NCBI RefSeq assembly: GCF_001613205.1
Contig: NZ_BDBX01000017.1
Location: forward strand, 1 to 59,399
DNA length: 59,399 nt
From: Nocardia sienata NBRC 100364
Lineage (GTDB): Bacteria > Actinomycetota > Actinomycetes > Mycobacteriales > Mycobacteriaceae
Direction of reading: 5' to 3'
Shown: in pieces, positions 45,039 to 54,335 of the stretch
Layout of the letters: each line of letters opens with the position of its first letter
How positions within the stretch are numbered: the first letter of the stretch is position 1
The notes under the pieces: model-generated
The model's input: only the letters and a program-made list of their open reading frames with translations
What the model was told of the DNA's origin: nothing
Database searches by the model: none
Program-made: the position numbers and the translations under genes

Positions 45039-45485
45039 TCAGATGTTCTCGATCCGGAACAACACACAGCGGCCCGCCAGGGCGGCGAACTCATCGGGGT
45101 CGTCGCCGGTCACCACCCCGGATTTGATCATGACCGGTACGCCGGTGGGTACGAGTCGCGGGAACTCCCGGAGCACCGGCTCGCTCTCCACCGCCGGAAC
45201 CTCTACCAGGCGCACGGTCCGCGTCTTCCGTTTCGTCTTCAATTCGACGGTCTCCGCGGCCTGCACATTCTTCACCCAATCGGCACCGGGAATACCACCC
45301 AGAACGTATTCGGCGCCGTTGAATTCGAACGGGGTCACCGGTGTGGTGCGTGGCTTTCCCGAGGTCCGCCCGGGCACCGTGAGCAGAGTCACGGGTAGGG
45401 AAACTCCGACCCGGCCGACGGCGACCATCAATTGATTCATCGGCTTCAGCCAGCGGGGGATCTGGACACGGTTGTCATCTGCCAT
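45039..45485 (-). CDS. Ddn-like F420-dependent nitroreductase family protein
   Basis: 148 aa from ATG 45485 with AAAGAGG upstream. RTSGKPRTTPVTPFEFNGAE, LGGIPGADWVKNVQAAETVE and the split-barrel pattern place it in the DUF385/deazaflavin-dependent nitroreductase family. Uses reduced F420 on quinones or similar substrates. It fits the F420-using style of the genome (LLM oxidoreductase upstream). Confidence 0.9.
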   Translation of the reverse strand: MADDNRVQIPRWLKPMNQLMVAVGRVGVSLPVTLLTVPGRTSGKPRTTPVTPFEFNGAEYVLGGIPGADWVKNVQAAETVELKTKRKTRTVRLVEVPAVESEPVLREFPRLVPTGVPVMIKSGVVTGDDPDEFAALAGRCVLFRIENI

Positions 45486-45603
45486 TCGCACACCTCTTTG
45501 TACCCGTGGTTCGATGAGCACGTCACCTTCCCGGTGACGACGAGCCGTCCGGCGCCGGCTCCCTGCCGCGGCGTGCAGCTGCTCGGAAGCCGGGGAGAGT
45601 GGG

Positions 45604-46425
45604 TCAGATCGTGTGGGTGCTCAGGCCGCCGGAGATGGTGAGGGCTTCACCGTTGTAGCGGCCGCCGGAGTCGGAGACCAGTAGCAGGATCAATTCGGAG
45701 ACCTCCTCCGGCTGGATCAGCCCGCCCCCGGCCTCGAACATCGCCATGGCGTCCTCGCGGGTGGGGTTCTCGTGGTCGGGCATCAGTTCGCGGTAGGTGG
45801 CGGGGTTCATGATCATGTCGGTCTGCACTCCCGAGGGCAGTACCGCGTTCACGGTGATGCCGTGTTCGGCGACCTCTTCGGCCAGTGATTTCACCAGGCC
45901 GACCACACCCCATTTCGCGGCGGCGTAGTGGCCGGATCTGCGGGCGCCCATGCGGGCGACGATGGAGGCGGTGGCGACGATGCGACCGGAGCCGCGCTCG
46001 ATCATATGCGGGACTACGGCACGGAAGCTGTGGTAGACGCCGGTCAGGTTGACGTCGATCATGTCCTGCCAGGTCTGTTCGGACATTTCGGCGATCAGGG
46101 CGTTGGATGCGATGCCCGCGTTGGCCAGCAGGATGTCGATCCGGCCGAATTCGTCGAGGGCGCGGTCGGCGACGGCGTAGAGCTGTTCCTGATCACGAAC
46201 ATCGGCGGTGACCGGGACGCAGCGGCGGCCGGTGTCGCCGACGAGTTTCACCGTTTCGGCGAGGTCGTCTTCGGAACCGAGCGCGTAGGGCACGCTCGCG
46301 ATCGGCGCGGCGATATCGCACAGCACGATATCGGCGCCGGCCGCGGCCAGTGCCACCGCATGCGAACGGCCTTGTCCCCGCGCGCCGCCGGTGACGACAG
46401 CGACCTGTCCGTCCAACTTCCCCAT
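45604..46425 (-). CDS. Mycofactocin-coupled SDR-type oxidoreductase
   Basis: 273 aa from ATG 46425 with GAGGGAG upstream. TGGARGQGRSHAVALAAAGA, the long insertion YALGSEDDLAETVKLVGDTG after the second strand, NAGIA, and YAAAKWGVVGLVKSLAEE are typical of the mycofactocin-linked SDR subfamily with non-exchangeable NAD. Oxidises an alcohol such as a carveol-like terpenol. No mycofactocin biosynthesis gene lies in the window. Confidence 0.9.
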   Translation of the reverse strand: MGKLDGQVAVVTGGARGQGRSHAVALAAAGADIVLCDIAAPIASVPYALGSEDDLAETVKLVGDTGRRCVPVTADVRDQEQLYAVADRALDEFGRIDILLANAGIASNALIAEMSEQTWQDMIDVNLTGVYHSFRAVVPHMIERGSGRIVATASIVARMGARRSGHYAAAKWGVVGLVKSLAEEVAEHGITVNAVLPSGVQTDMIMNPATYRELMPDHENPTREDAMAMFEAGGGLIQPEEVSELILLLVSDSGGRYNGEALTISGGLSTHTI

Positions 46426-46676
46426 GCTTGCTCCCTCCTCGGCTCCTCGCACCCATCCTCACATTGCCGGTCCGCGTTACGGGCCGGTTCGGGCCGCCGC
46501 CACCCCGTCATGTCCAGCGCTACCGACGTCGGACGCACCCCGAACGACCGGTAGATGTGTCCGGGGGATCGTCCTCGGCGGCGATACCCGGCCCGAATTC
46601 GGAATGGTCCTCGATCTGTAGGCCGACCGGCCCGCCGCACCGATCGACGACACGGCGCGGCGGGTGCGCTCAACGG

Positions 46677-47264
46677 TCAGCGGCTTTCGGGCCGGCTGCG
46701 TCCGAGGAAGGCGGCCAGGCGTTCCGTCGGCCCGGCCGCGGCGGGCGGCTCGACGCGCGGGCCGAACGGTGAGCCGGGGCCGCGGAAGGCGTCGCTCAGC
46801 GCCCGCTCGGCGATGGCCTGCGCCTTGGCCACGAGTGCCGGATCGGCTTCGGCGGGCCGGCCGATTGATACGGCCAGGTCCCAGCCGTGCGCGACGGTTT
46901 CCATGAGGTACCCGCCGACGGCGAGCCCGCCGGGGGCCTCGCCCCAGGGCGCGATGAGCGTGCGGGTCAGCAGCGCGTCGTCGGACCACCGGTCGAGAGC
47001 GGCGCTCGACCGTTTCAGGTAGTCCTCCCCGGGCCGGTTCCCATCGATATCGGCTCGGGCGGGGAGCAGGCGCGGGTCGGCGCCGGTAGCGGTCGCCACC
47101 AATTTGGCCGGGTGACAGGAGAGGTGCTCGAGCAGCGCGCGGACATCGAAGTCCGGGCAGGGGGTGGGGGCGTTCCACTGGTCGGGGCGGACCGCGGCCA
47201 TGAGACCGGCCACCCACTCCTGCGCGGCGGCGAGGTCCGATCGGAAATCCGGTATCTGGGTCAT
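46677..47264 (-). CDS. TIGR03086 family protein (DinB-like/MDMPI N domain)
   Basis: 195 aa from ATG 47264. AAAQEWVAGLMAAVRPDQW, TPCPDFDVRALLEHL with His ligands, then VGGYLMETVAHGWDLAVSIG: the metal-binding DinB-like fold of maleylpyruvate-isomerase N-terminal type. Substrate unknown, possibly a mycothiol-linked reaction. Divergent from a WYL regulator, with a perfect operator between. Confidence 0.88.
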   Translation of the reverse strand: MTQIPDFRSDLAAAQEWVAGLMAAVRPDQWNAPTPCPDFDVRALLEHLSCHPAKLVATATGADPRLLPARADIDGNRPGEDYLKRSSAALDRWSDDALLTRTLIAPWGEAPGGLAVGGYLMETVAHGWDLAVSIGRPAEADPALVAKAQAIAERALSDAFRGPGSPFGPRVEPPAAAGPTERLAAFLGRSRPESR

Positions 47265-47284
47265 GGGAGTAGTCTCGGGCATAC

Positions 47285-47307
47285 AAGGTGACATCTGGTG
47301 TCACCTT
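47285..47307. promoter_or_regulatory. Operator between DinB-like and WYL regulator genes
   Basis: AAGGTGACA-TCTGG-TGTCACCTT, a perfect 9-bp-arm inverted repeat with 5-bp spacer in the 62-bp gap between divergent starts. Confidence 0.75.
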
Positions 47308-47326
47308 TTCGTGGGATTCTGAAGAA

Positions 47327-48322
47327 GTGCGCGCGGACCGGTTGCTCCAGATCGTTCAACTGCTACGGCGGTACGGGCGGATGAGTGCCGCCGAACTGGC
47401 CCAACGCCTCGAAGTCACCAAACGGACGGTGCTGCGCGATATGGAGTCGCTGTCCGCCGCCGGGATCCCGGTGTACGCCGAACGCGGCCGCGGTGGTGGA
47501 TTCGCGCTGGTGCCCGGGTTCGAACCGGACGCCGAGCAACTCACCGCCGAAGAGGCGCGGGCGCTCTTCGTCGCGGGCGGGCGGGGTACGGCCGAGGCGC
47601 TCGGCCTGGGGAACTCGTTCTGTCGTGCCCTGCACAAGCTGTCCACCGCTCTTCCCGACGATCAGCACCGCCTGGTCACGCATGTGCGGGATCGGATCGT
47701 CCTCGACACCGGCGGATGGCACCGCGACCCGGCGGTGCTGGACGCCCTGGCCGCGGTGCAGGCCGCGGTGCTCGACGATGAGCGGATCCGGATCCGCTAC
47801 CAGTCGAGAAAGGCCGATGCTCCGGGCGACCGGACCGTCGATCCATGGGGGCTGCTCCAAGTCGGCACGACCTGGTATCTCGTCGCCGCCCATCGCGGCC
47901 GGCCGCGCAGCTACCGGGTCTCCCGGATCAGTGCCGTACGCCGGCTCGGTGAGCCCGCCCGGCGTCCGCCGGATCTCGATCTACACCAGGTGTGGCGGCA
48001 GATGCGCGACGACTTCCGTGGGGCGCCCGCCACCGAGATCGTGCTGCGCGTGCACCGGCCGCGATTACCGCTGGTGTTGCGGTCGCTGGCGGTGACCGCG
48101 CTCGGCGACCCCGAACCCGTCCCCGACGAGCCGGATGCGCACCGACTGCGGGTACGCAGTGTGGAAGGGGCCGCGGCCATGCTGGTGGGTTTCGGTGCCG
48201 AGGTCGATGTCCTGGCCCCGGCGCAGTTGCGGGATCGGATCATCGCGATCGCGCAGGCCGCGAGCGAGCACCACCGGGCGGCGTCGCGGCGGTCGGATCC
48301 GGCCGAAGCGGAACTTCTGTGA
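47327..48322 (+). CDS. WYL-domain transcriptional regulator (YafY-like)
   Basis: 331 aa from GTG 47327. HTH_11 at the N-terminus (RYGRMSAAELAQRLEVTKRT, LRDMESLSAAGIPVYAERGR), then a WYL domain (IRYQSRKADAPGDR, DPWGLLQVGTTWYLVAAHRG with WYL present) and a WCX extension (from ATEIVLRVHRPRL). These regulators bind ligand or nucleic-acid signals. Likely represses the divergent DinB-like gene through the dyad at 47285. Confidence 0.93.
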   Translation: MRADRLLQIVQLLRRYGRMSAAELAQRLEVTKRTVLRDMESLSAAGIPVYAERGRGGGFALVPGFEPDAEQLTAEEARALFVAGGRGTAEALGLGNSFCRALHKLSTALPDDQHRLVTHVRDRIVLDTGGWHRDPAVLDALAAVQAAVLDDERIRIRYQSRKADAPGDRTVDPWGLLQVGTTWYLVAAHRGRPRSYRVSRISAVRRLGEPARRPPDLDLHQVWRQMRDDFRGAPATEIVLRVHRPRLPLVLRSLAVTALGDPEPVPDEPDAHRLRVRSVEGAAAMLVGFGAEVDVLAPAQLRDRIIAIAQAASEHHRAASRRSDPAEAELL

Positions 48323-48339
48323 TGCGGGCAAAAATGTCG

Positions 48340-48370
48340 TTGACTCTCCATCTACTGGAAGGTTCAGGCT
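48340..48370 (+). promoter_or_regulatory. MerR-type promoter with 19-bp spacer
   Basis: TTGACT (48340-48345) and CAGGCT (48365-48370) are 19 bp apart, with the dyad CTCCA...TGGAAGG between them: the stretched spacer and central dyad typical of MerR-controlled promoters. The gene starts only 7 bases after the -10, so transcription probably begins at or next to the GTG. Confidence 0.75.
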
Positions 48371-48377
48371 GGTTCCC

Positions 48378-49289
48378 GTGAGTGACCACGATGCACTGTT
48401 CACCATCGGTGAGTTGGCACGCCGCACCGGACTTTCGGTGCGGACCATCCGGTTCTGGTCGGACTCCGGAGTCGTGCCGGCGACCGTCCGGTCGCCGTCG
48501 GGCTACCGGCTCTACGACACCGAGGCGGTGGCCCGGCTCGACCTGGTGCGTACGCTGCGCGAACTGGGTCTGGACCTACCGACTGTGCAGAAGGTGTTGC
48601 GGCGGCAGGCCACCGTGGCCGAGGTCGCCGCATCGCATGCCCGCGCCTTGGACGCCGAGATCCGCACCCTGCGAATCCGGCGCGCGGTGCTGCGTTCGGT
48701 CGCTCATCGGGGAAGCACGACCGAGGAGATGAGAATTATGCACAAGATGGCCGAACTGTCCGCTGCCGAACGCCAACGGCTGATCGACGACTTCGTGGAC
48801 GCCATGTTCGACGGGATAGCCGACGATGCGCCGGGAGCGGATATCGCGCACGGGATGCGGATGCTGCCTGCCGAACTCCCCGACGACCCGAGCCCGGAAC
48901 AGGTGGATGCCTGGATCGAATTGGCCGAACTGGTCACTGACGTCGACTTCCAGGCGCGCTGCCGCCGGATGGCGGTGACCGGCGCGACCGGCGACGCCGG
49001 ACCCGAGACCGCGGTCGACCCGGGCCGGGTGTCCGAGCATGCCCTGCGCGCGCTCGCCGAAGGCGTAGCGCCCGGATCCGGCCGTGGCAGAGAGGTGCTG
49101 GAACAGATCGTCGACGCCGGTCTGCCTGCGGCGGAACGCCGGCGGCTGGCCGATCGGACGGAGGTGTTCACCGACCGCCGGGTCGAACGGTACTGGGAAC
49201 TGCTGGGCATCCTCAACGGCTGGCCGCGCCGGGAACCCCTGGTACCGGCCTGGGAGTGGTTCATCGAGGCGCTGCGCGCCCACGCCTGA
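48378..49289 (+). CDS. MerR family regulator
   Basis: 303 aa from GTG 48378. MerR HTH (TIGELARRTGLSVRTIRFWS, SPSGYRLYDTEAVARLDLVR), then a helical C-terminal region of about 180 residues (IDDFVDAMFDGIADDAPGAD) as in large-ligand MerR proteins. A MerR-type promoter lies immediately upstream, so it is autoregulated and its mRNA is probably leaderless. No adjacent efflux gene on the same strand. Confidence 0.92.
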   Translation: MSDHDALFTIGELARRTGLSVRTIRFWSDSGVVPATVRSPSGYRLYDTEAVARLDLVRTLRELGLDLPTVQKVLRRQATVAEVAASHARALDAEIRTLRIRRAVLRSVAHRGSTTEEMRIMHKMAELSAAERQRLIDDFVDAMFDGIADDAPGADIAHGMRMLPAELPDDPSPEQVDAWIELAELVTDVDFQARCRRMAVTGATGDAGPETAVDPGRVSEHALRALAEGVAPGSGRGREVLEQIVDAGLPAAERRRLADRTEVFTDRRVERYWELLGILNGWPRREPLVPAWEWFIEALRAHA

Positions 49290-49292
49290 TCC

Positions 49293-49333
49293 GCGTCTCC
49301 GGTGCGGCGCCACCCGCGCCGCACCGGAGACGC
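49293..49333. terminator. Strong bidirectional terminator
   Basis: GCGTCTCCGGTGCGGCGC (49293-49310) pairs perfectly with GCGCCGCACCGGAGACGC (49316-49333) around a CACCC loop. Serves the MerR gene and the convergent thiocyanate hydrolase operon. Confidence 0.9.
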
Positions 49334-49418
49334 CTTCTGCCACAGGCCACCATGAGATCGCCGAATCCACGCGCGGGCGCGGCGCGCCTCCGTCTCCGCC
49401 TCGGTGGCGTCCGCCGGT

Positions 49419-49775
49419 TCATTCCGCTTCGAGCCTGGCCCGAACCTTCTCGATATGGTCGGCCAACTCGGCCTCGTCGATGATCCTCCGGGCGATCAAC
49501 GAATGCGCCAGTGCGACGAGCTGATTCTCCGGAAAGGGCAGCGCCGGATAGACCTCCCCGGTGAGACGGTCCTCCTCGTCCCGCCGAGCGAGCAGCGGTA
49601 GCGCCGCTCCTTCTCGGTCGAGGGCGTCGCATATCCCGTCCAGACTCGATTTCCACGGTGGAGACGGATTCTCGACGCCGTATTTGCCGGCCATCCGTGA
49701 CCACACCTGCCCCCGGGCGATCATCTCTTCCAGCAACTGCACTCTGACCCGCGTGACGTCGTTGTCCACTGGCAT
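49419..49775 (-). CDS. Putative P15K-like activator of thiocyanate hydrolase
   Basis: 118 aa from ATG 49775, 18 bp after the stop of the gamma gene. RVQLLEEMIARGQVWSRMAG, FPENQLVALAHSLIARRIID and a helical C-terminus. In size, position and resemblance to the N-terminus of nitrile hydratase beta subunits it fits the small metallochaperone/activator (P15K in Thiobacillus) needed to load cobalt into thiocyanate hydrolase. Assignment is inferred from context, not from a diagnostic motif. Confidence 0.65.
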   Translation of the reverse strand: MPVDNDVTRVRVQLLEEMIARGQVWSRMAGKYGVENPSPPWKSSLDGICDALDREGAALPLLARRDEEDRLTGEVYPALPFPENQLVALAHSLIARRIIDEAELADHIEKVRARLEAE

Positions 49776-49793
49776 CTGTTGTCCTCCGGTCGG

Positions 49794-50516
49794 TCAATAG
49801 TTCTGCGCCGGGTGCACCGCGGTGTGCACAGGGCGTTCCACGTCCGCGGTTCGTCCGGGCTTGGGAAGGGCGACACCGATCAAGCAGTCACGCGTCACGA
49901 TCTGCGTGAGCTGCTCCTCGGTCCATCCTTCCGTGCCGTCCGGGCGTACCGGCAGCACCATGAACCGATGCTTGGAATTGGAGTCCTCGACTCGGATCCG
50001 GACGTCTTCGGTGAGGTAGAGGCCGAATTCGGCGAGAACCTGGCGCGGCCAGCGGACGAGCCGGCGGCGGTAGTTCGGCGTCCGATACCACTCGGGCGAA
50101 TTGCCGAGCAGCGGCCGGGGATAGCAGGAACACAGGCTGCAGCAGATCACGTGATGCAGGGTCGGCGTGTCCTCGAGTACGTGCAGCGCGGTGAAATCGC
50201 TGGGCGTTCCGAAGCCGGTCGGTTTCAGCCAATCGATACCGACCTCATGGCATGCCGTGACGGCGTCATCCAAGGCGAGCTGCTTGAAATCTGGGTCGGA
50301 CCACGCCTTGGCGACGAACCGGGCACCCGGCGCCGGGCCGAGTTGCTCGAAATACTCGGTGTAGCGGCGGTGGTCCTCGGCGGTGAACAGCCCCTTCTCG
50401 ATCGCGAGCTCGCGGAGTGCGATCTCGAGCACCTCGAAATCGGTGACCTCCTCCACCATCGGCGCGGCGTGCCGGGGAGCTTCGGTGTCCTCGCCTTCGT
50501 TCGATATCCCGCTCAT
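49794..50516 (-). CDS. scnC: Thiocyanate hydrolase gamma subunit (metal-binding)
   Basis: 240 aa from ATG 50516; the Thiobacillus enzyme subunit is 243 aa. Shared stretches include APMVEEVTDFEVLEIALREL, GTPSDFTALHVLEDTPTLHH, YRTPNYRRRLVRWPRQVLAE and EGWTEEQLTQIVTRDCLIGV. The metal site reads ICCSLCSCYPRP (Cys 125, 126, 129, 131). Thiobacillus has VCTLCSC, a cobalt-type site with Thr; Ser here is the residue seen in iron-type nitrile hydratases. Hydrolyses thiocyanate to carbonyl sulphide and ammonia with the beta-alpha protein. Confidence 0.9.
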   Translation of the reverse strand: MSGISNEGEDTEAPRHAAPMVEEVTDFEVLEIALRELAIEKGLFTAEDHRRYTEYFEQLGPAPGARFVAKAWSDPDFKQLALDDAVTACHEVGIDWLKPTGFGTPSDFTALHVLEDTPTLHHVICCSLCSCYPRPLLGNSPEWYRTPNYRRRLVRWPRQVLAEFGLYLTEDVRIRVEDSNSKHRFMVLPVRPDGTEGWTEEQLTQIVTRDCLIGVALPKPGRTADVERPVHTAVHPAQNY

Positions 50517-50546
50517 CGCGTTCCTCTCGCTGAGGTGTAACCCGGT

Positions 50547-51368
50547 CTAGGAGATCGCCTGGAGCCAGGGCTCCGATATTTCCGCCTGCAAGGTGTCGCC
50601 GGGGGGCCCCTGGTACGGATCCCACAGATCTGTCATATCGAAGCGCACGATGTAGAACCATTCCGGGCGCCGGTCCTCACGGTCGAACGCCTCGTCCTCC
50701 GGTATCGGGCTCTCATAGGACACTTTGACGACCGTTCCCGGTTTGCCGCGCAAATACTCCTGGGTGCGGGTGTAGAAGATGGTCGGAAGGTCACGCACCA
50801 GTACCCGGTCGCCGACCCCGAATCGGGGAGTGTCCGCCTGCCCGGCAAAACATTGGGGATCGCCTTGGCCGACTGCGTCACGGTGATGAATATTGCGCGC
50901 CACCTCGGTACCTTCTCCGGTGCTGCGGGGCGCGGCCTCCAAGGGGCCGGAGCCGCCCGCGCTGCGCTCCCGGACCTCATGGCTTCGTTCGAGCAGTTCA
51001 CGCAGCGTGATATGCCGTTTGTCGATGAGGCAGCGAGCGACGGCCAGCACCCAGCGGCCGTAGTAGGGAAAACCGAGATACTGCATACGTCCGACGTCGA
51101 CATTTCCCAGCCTGCGGCGTTCCTCGGAAGTCCAGATGCCCCGCCAGCCCAGCACCTCGCAGGTGATGAACGTATTGAGCTCCCAGACCTCCTCTTCCTT
51201 TTCTTCGAAAACAGCCGGCGCATCCGGTTCCCCGCCCACATCGTGCGGGGTTTTCATGAATGCCCGGAAAAGCCCGTGATCGATCTGATCGGGGTAGGGC
51301 CAGTCGCGGAGCTGGTGTAGCGCGACGCGCAGCTGACTGACGTAGTCGTCCATGACCGAATTTGCCAT
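50547..51368 (-). CDS. Thiocyanate hydrolase beta-alpha fusion subunit
   Basis: 273 aa from ATG 51368 (GGGAG 9 bases upstream; ATG 51377 is too close to it). Residues 1-137 match the beta subunit (DHGLFRAFMKTPHDVGGEPD, WELNTFITCEVLGWRGIWTS, FPYYGRWVLAVARCLIDKRH). After a 20-residue linker, residues 158-273 match the alpha subunit (GDPQCFAGQADTPRFGVGDR, FYTRTQEYLRGKPGTVVKVS, an SH3-like barrel). In Thiobacillus these are separate proteins. Nitrile hydratase beta combines the two regions in the same order. First gene of the operon. Confidence 0.88.
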   Translation of the reverse strand: MANSVMDDYVSQLRVALHQLRDWPYPDQIDHGLFRAFMKTPHDVGGEPDAPAVFEEKEEEVWELNTFITCEVLGWRGIWTSEERRRLGNVDVGRMQYLGFPYYGRWVLAVARCLIDKRHITLRELLERSHEVRERSAGGSGPLEAAPRSTGEGTEVARNIHHRDAVGQGDPQCFAGQADTPRFGVGDRVLVRDLPTIFYTRTQEYLRGKPGTVVKVSYESPIPEDEAFDREDRRPEWFYIVRFDMTDLWDPYQGPPGDTLQAEISEPWLQAIS

Positions 51369-51895
51369 GTTCGCCATCTCCCTGGAGTGGGTTGGTCGCC
51401 ATCAACCCTAACGGGGGTCGGTCGGACACTCCGGTTTCGAAACCATCAAATCTGTGACTCGGTTCCGGTGGCGCCGCCCTGCCGATACTCCGGTTCGATA
51501 TACGAAATCGGGCCGGTGCCGACAAGACGGGCGGTCCGGTTCCTGGTGTCCGGTGCGGTGGGCCCCGGCTGCGGTGGGCCCCGCGCGGGGCGGTTTCGGA
51601 AGGAGCTCCGCCCGGACCCGTGCCGGTGGGTCACGTATGACACATCCCGCCGGCCGCCGGGCGTGGAGCCGAAGGACGACGGTGGCTCGCGGCGGCGTCA
51701 TCGCCCCGGCGGAATTGCGCCGCGGGATAGTCCTGATCGGTGTCCATTGTTGTCGGCATTGCTCCGTATCGAGTCGTCGGCGCGCAATGATTCGCGTATC
51801 GTCGGATGCCGGGGTGGGCACTGCGCATCGAAAGACAGGATGCGGATGCTCTCGGTGGAGGGGGGGATACGTGCCCTTTTGGTCCAGGTGGCGCG
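51369..51895. other. Gene-free stretch
   Basis: About 525 bp between divergent thiocyanate hydrolase and toxin-like genes. No gene is supported. It holds a 13-mer direct repeat, GCGGTGGGCCCCG, at 51555-51567 and 51571-51583. Promoters for both sides should lie here. Confidence 0.4.
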
Positions 51896-52693
51896 GTGAG
51901 TAGCATTTCTTCGCTTTTCGGTCGGCTGGCCGAACGGCTCATTCGCGCGAAAAAAACCGGGGCCGAGGTGCTGTCCCAGCCGCCTGCTGATGTGGCGACT
52001 GTCCTCCGTAAGGGCGCCAATCGCATCGAACAGGCGAGTGGAACACCCGTGAACGTCGCCGCGTCCTCGCCCGGCCCGCCGATTCCGCCTCCGCCGGCGT
52101 ATCCGCCGCCACCGCCCTTCCCTCCCGGACACGCGGATCCTCCTGTGCGGGGGAGTGCACCGGTGAATGCGCCCGAGCAGGGAAAGCCGCCCGGGCAGGC
52201 GGCGCCGGACCCGGATGTCCCGGCTACGCCTGCGGCGGCCGACCATATGGACACCCCGATGCCTCCGTGGGCCGTCGAGAACGCGCTGACCAACCTCTCG
52301 CCCGGCAGCGGGGACAGATTGAACAATTTCGGCGAAGGGACCGGCTTCAGCGGCGTGTACAACCCACCGACGGGCAGAATCCTCGCCTATCCGAGCGGTG
52401 ACGCGCGAAGGCTCGACAGCGACGGACGCCCGGCCAATCTCGTGTCCAGGTACGGCGGGCACGGTGATGTCGAAGACATACTCTGCGATCTCACCGGCGC
52501 GCGTCGAGGGGAGAATCTCGGATTCGTCGCCCTGCTCCGTAGCGACGGTTCACTGGGTTGCCGTTGGACTTCCGGGTCTGTCAACGGCGAGAATCCGAGC
52601 TTCGAAGGTTCCAAGGTGCCGGAGCGCATGCGGCCGGCAGTGATGAAAGCGCTACGTGAAGCAACCGGCCGGAAAGTGGAGTCCGACGTATGA
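51896..52693 (+). CDS. Putative proline-rich polymorphic toxin
   Basis: 265 aa from GTG 51896. Residues 1-50 are helical (SSISSLFGRLAERLIRAKKT), 58-80 are a poly-Pro segment (PPIPPPPAYPPPPPFPPG), 81-120 a Pro/Ala linker, and 124-265 a compact domain: GFSGVYNPPTGRILAYPSGD, LVSRYGGHGDVEDIL, RWTSGSVNGENPSFEG, ending RMRPAVMKALREATGR. The modular layout (leader, Pro-rich linker, C-terminal domain) and a coupled SUKH-like gene suggest a toxin-immunity pair. The fold of the C-terminal domain is not known to me. No signal peptide or WXG motif. Confidence 0.6.
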   Translation: MSSISSLFGRLAERLIRAKKTGAEVLSQPPADVATVLRKGANRIEQASGTPVNVAASSPGPPIPPPPAYPPPPPFPPGHADPPVRGSAPVNAPEQGKPPGQAAPDPDVPATPAAADHMDTPMPPWAVENALTNLSPGSGDRLNNFGEGTGFSGVYNPPTGRILAYPSGDARRLDSDGRPANLVSRYGGHGDVEDILCDLTGARRGENLGFVALLRSDGSLGCRWTSGSVNGENPSFEGSKVPERMRPAVMKALREATGRKVESDV

Positions 52694-53106
52694 ACGAGAT
52701 GACGATCAATGGATTGCCGTTGCCGGCCGCGCTGTCCGCGGCGATCACGGAGCAGCGGTGGATTGTCCCGGCGGATGCGGCGGCGCTCGAGCGCGTATTC
52801 ACCGAAAGACCGGAAGAGCCCAACTTCTACACATTCGAGTACATGCAATTCGAGAACAGCAAATGGCCGGCACTCGCCGCGCGCAGTCCCCGGCTGTGCG
52901 GGACCCCGGACGAGTCGACCCCGCCGGGGGATATCGACCCGGAGCTTTCGGTCCTCATCGGCGACCTCGGGTACGACATGCCCTTCGCCCTGGACTACCG
53001 GACATCCATGACCGAGCCACGGGTGCTGTATGCCTCCCCGGAGTCCGGACGCTGGGTCACCGTCGCCACCCGCATCGAGGAATTGCTCGCCGAACTCGGA
53101 CTGTGA
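52690..53106 (+). CDS. Putative SUKH/SMI1-like immunity protein
   Basis: 138 aa from ATG 52690, overlapping the toxin-like stop by 4 bases (ATGA). PADAAALERVFTERPEEPNF, VLIGDLGYDMPFALDYRTSM and PRVLYASPESGRWVTVATRI resemble the SMI1/KNR4 (SUKH) domain that neutralises many polymorphic toxins. Acidic overall. Pairing by overlap with the upstream gene supports an immunity role. Confidence 0.65.
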   Translation: MNEMTINGLPLPAALSAAITEQRWIVPADAAALERVFTERPEEPNFYTFEYMQFENSKWPALAARSPRLCGTPDESTPPGDIDPELSVLIGDLGYDMPFALDYRTSMTEPRVLYASPESGRWVTVATRIEELLAELGL

Positions 53107-53203
53107 AAAGCGTTCGTCGGTCACCCGAGAAGATGCGACGGCTCGACACGGATACCGGTTCGGTTCGCTGAGCCGTCCGGCGTGGCCGGCGCTCGACCAC
53201 AGG

Positions 53204-54241
<1,038 letters not shown>

Positions 54242-54335
54242 TCACCGAGCGCCACCACAACTTGTGTTTCGCACGCCGAATGCGCTAGGAAGCGGGAGGT
54301 TTCGGCGCGCGTGGACCGCAAGCGCCGAGCGTACT

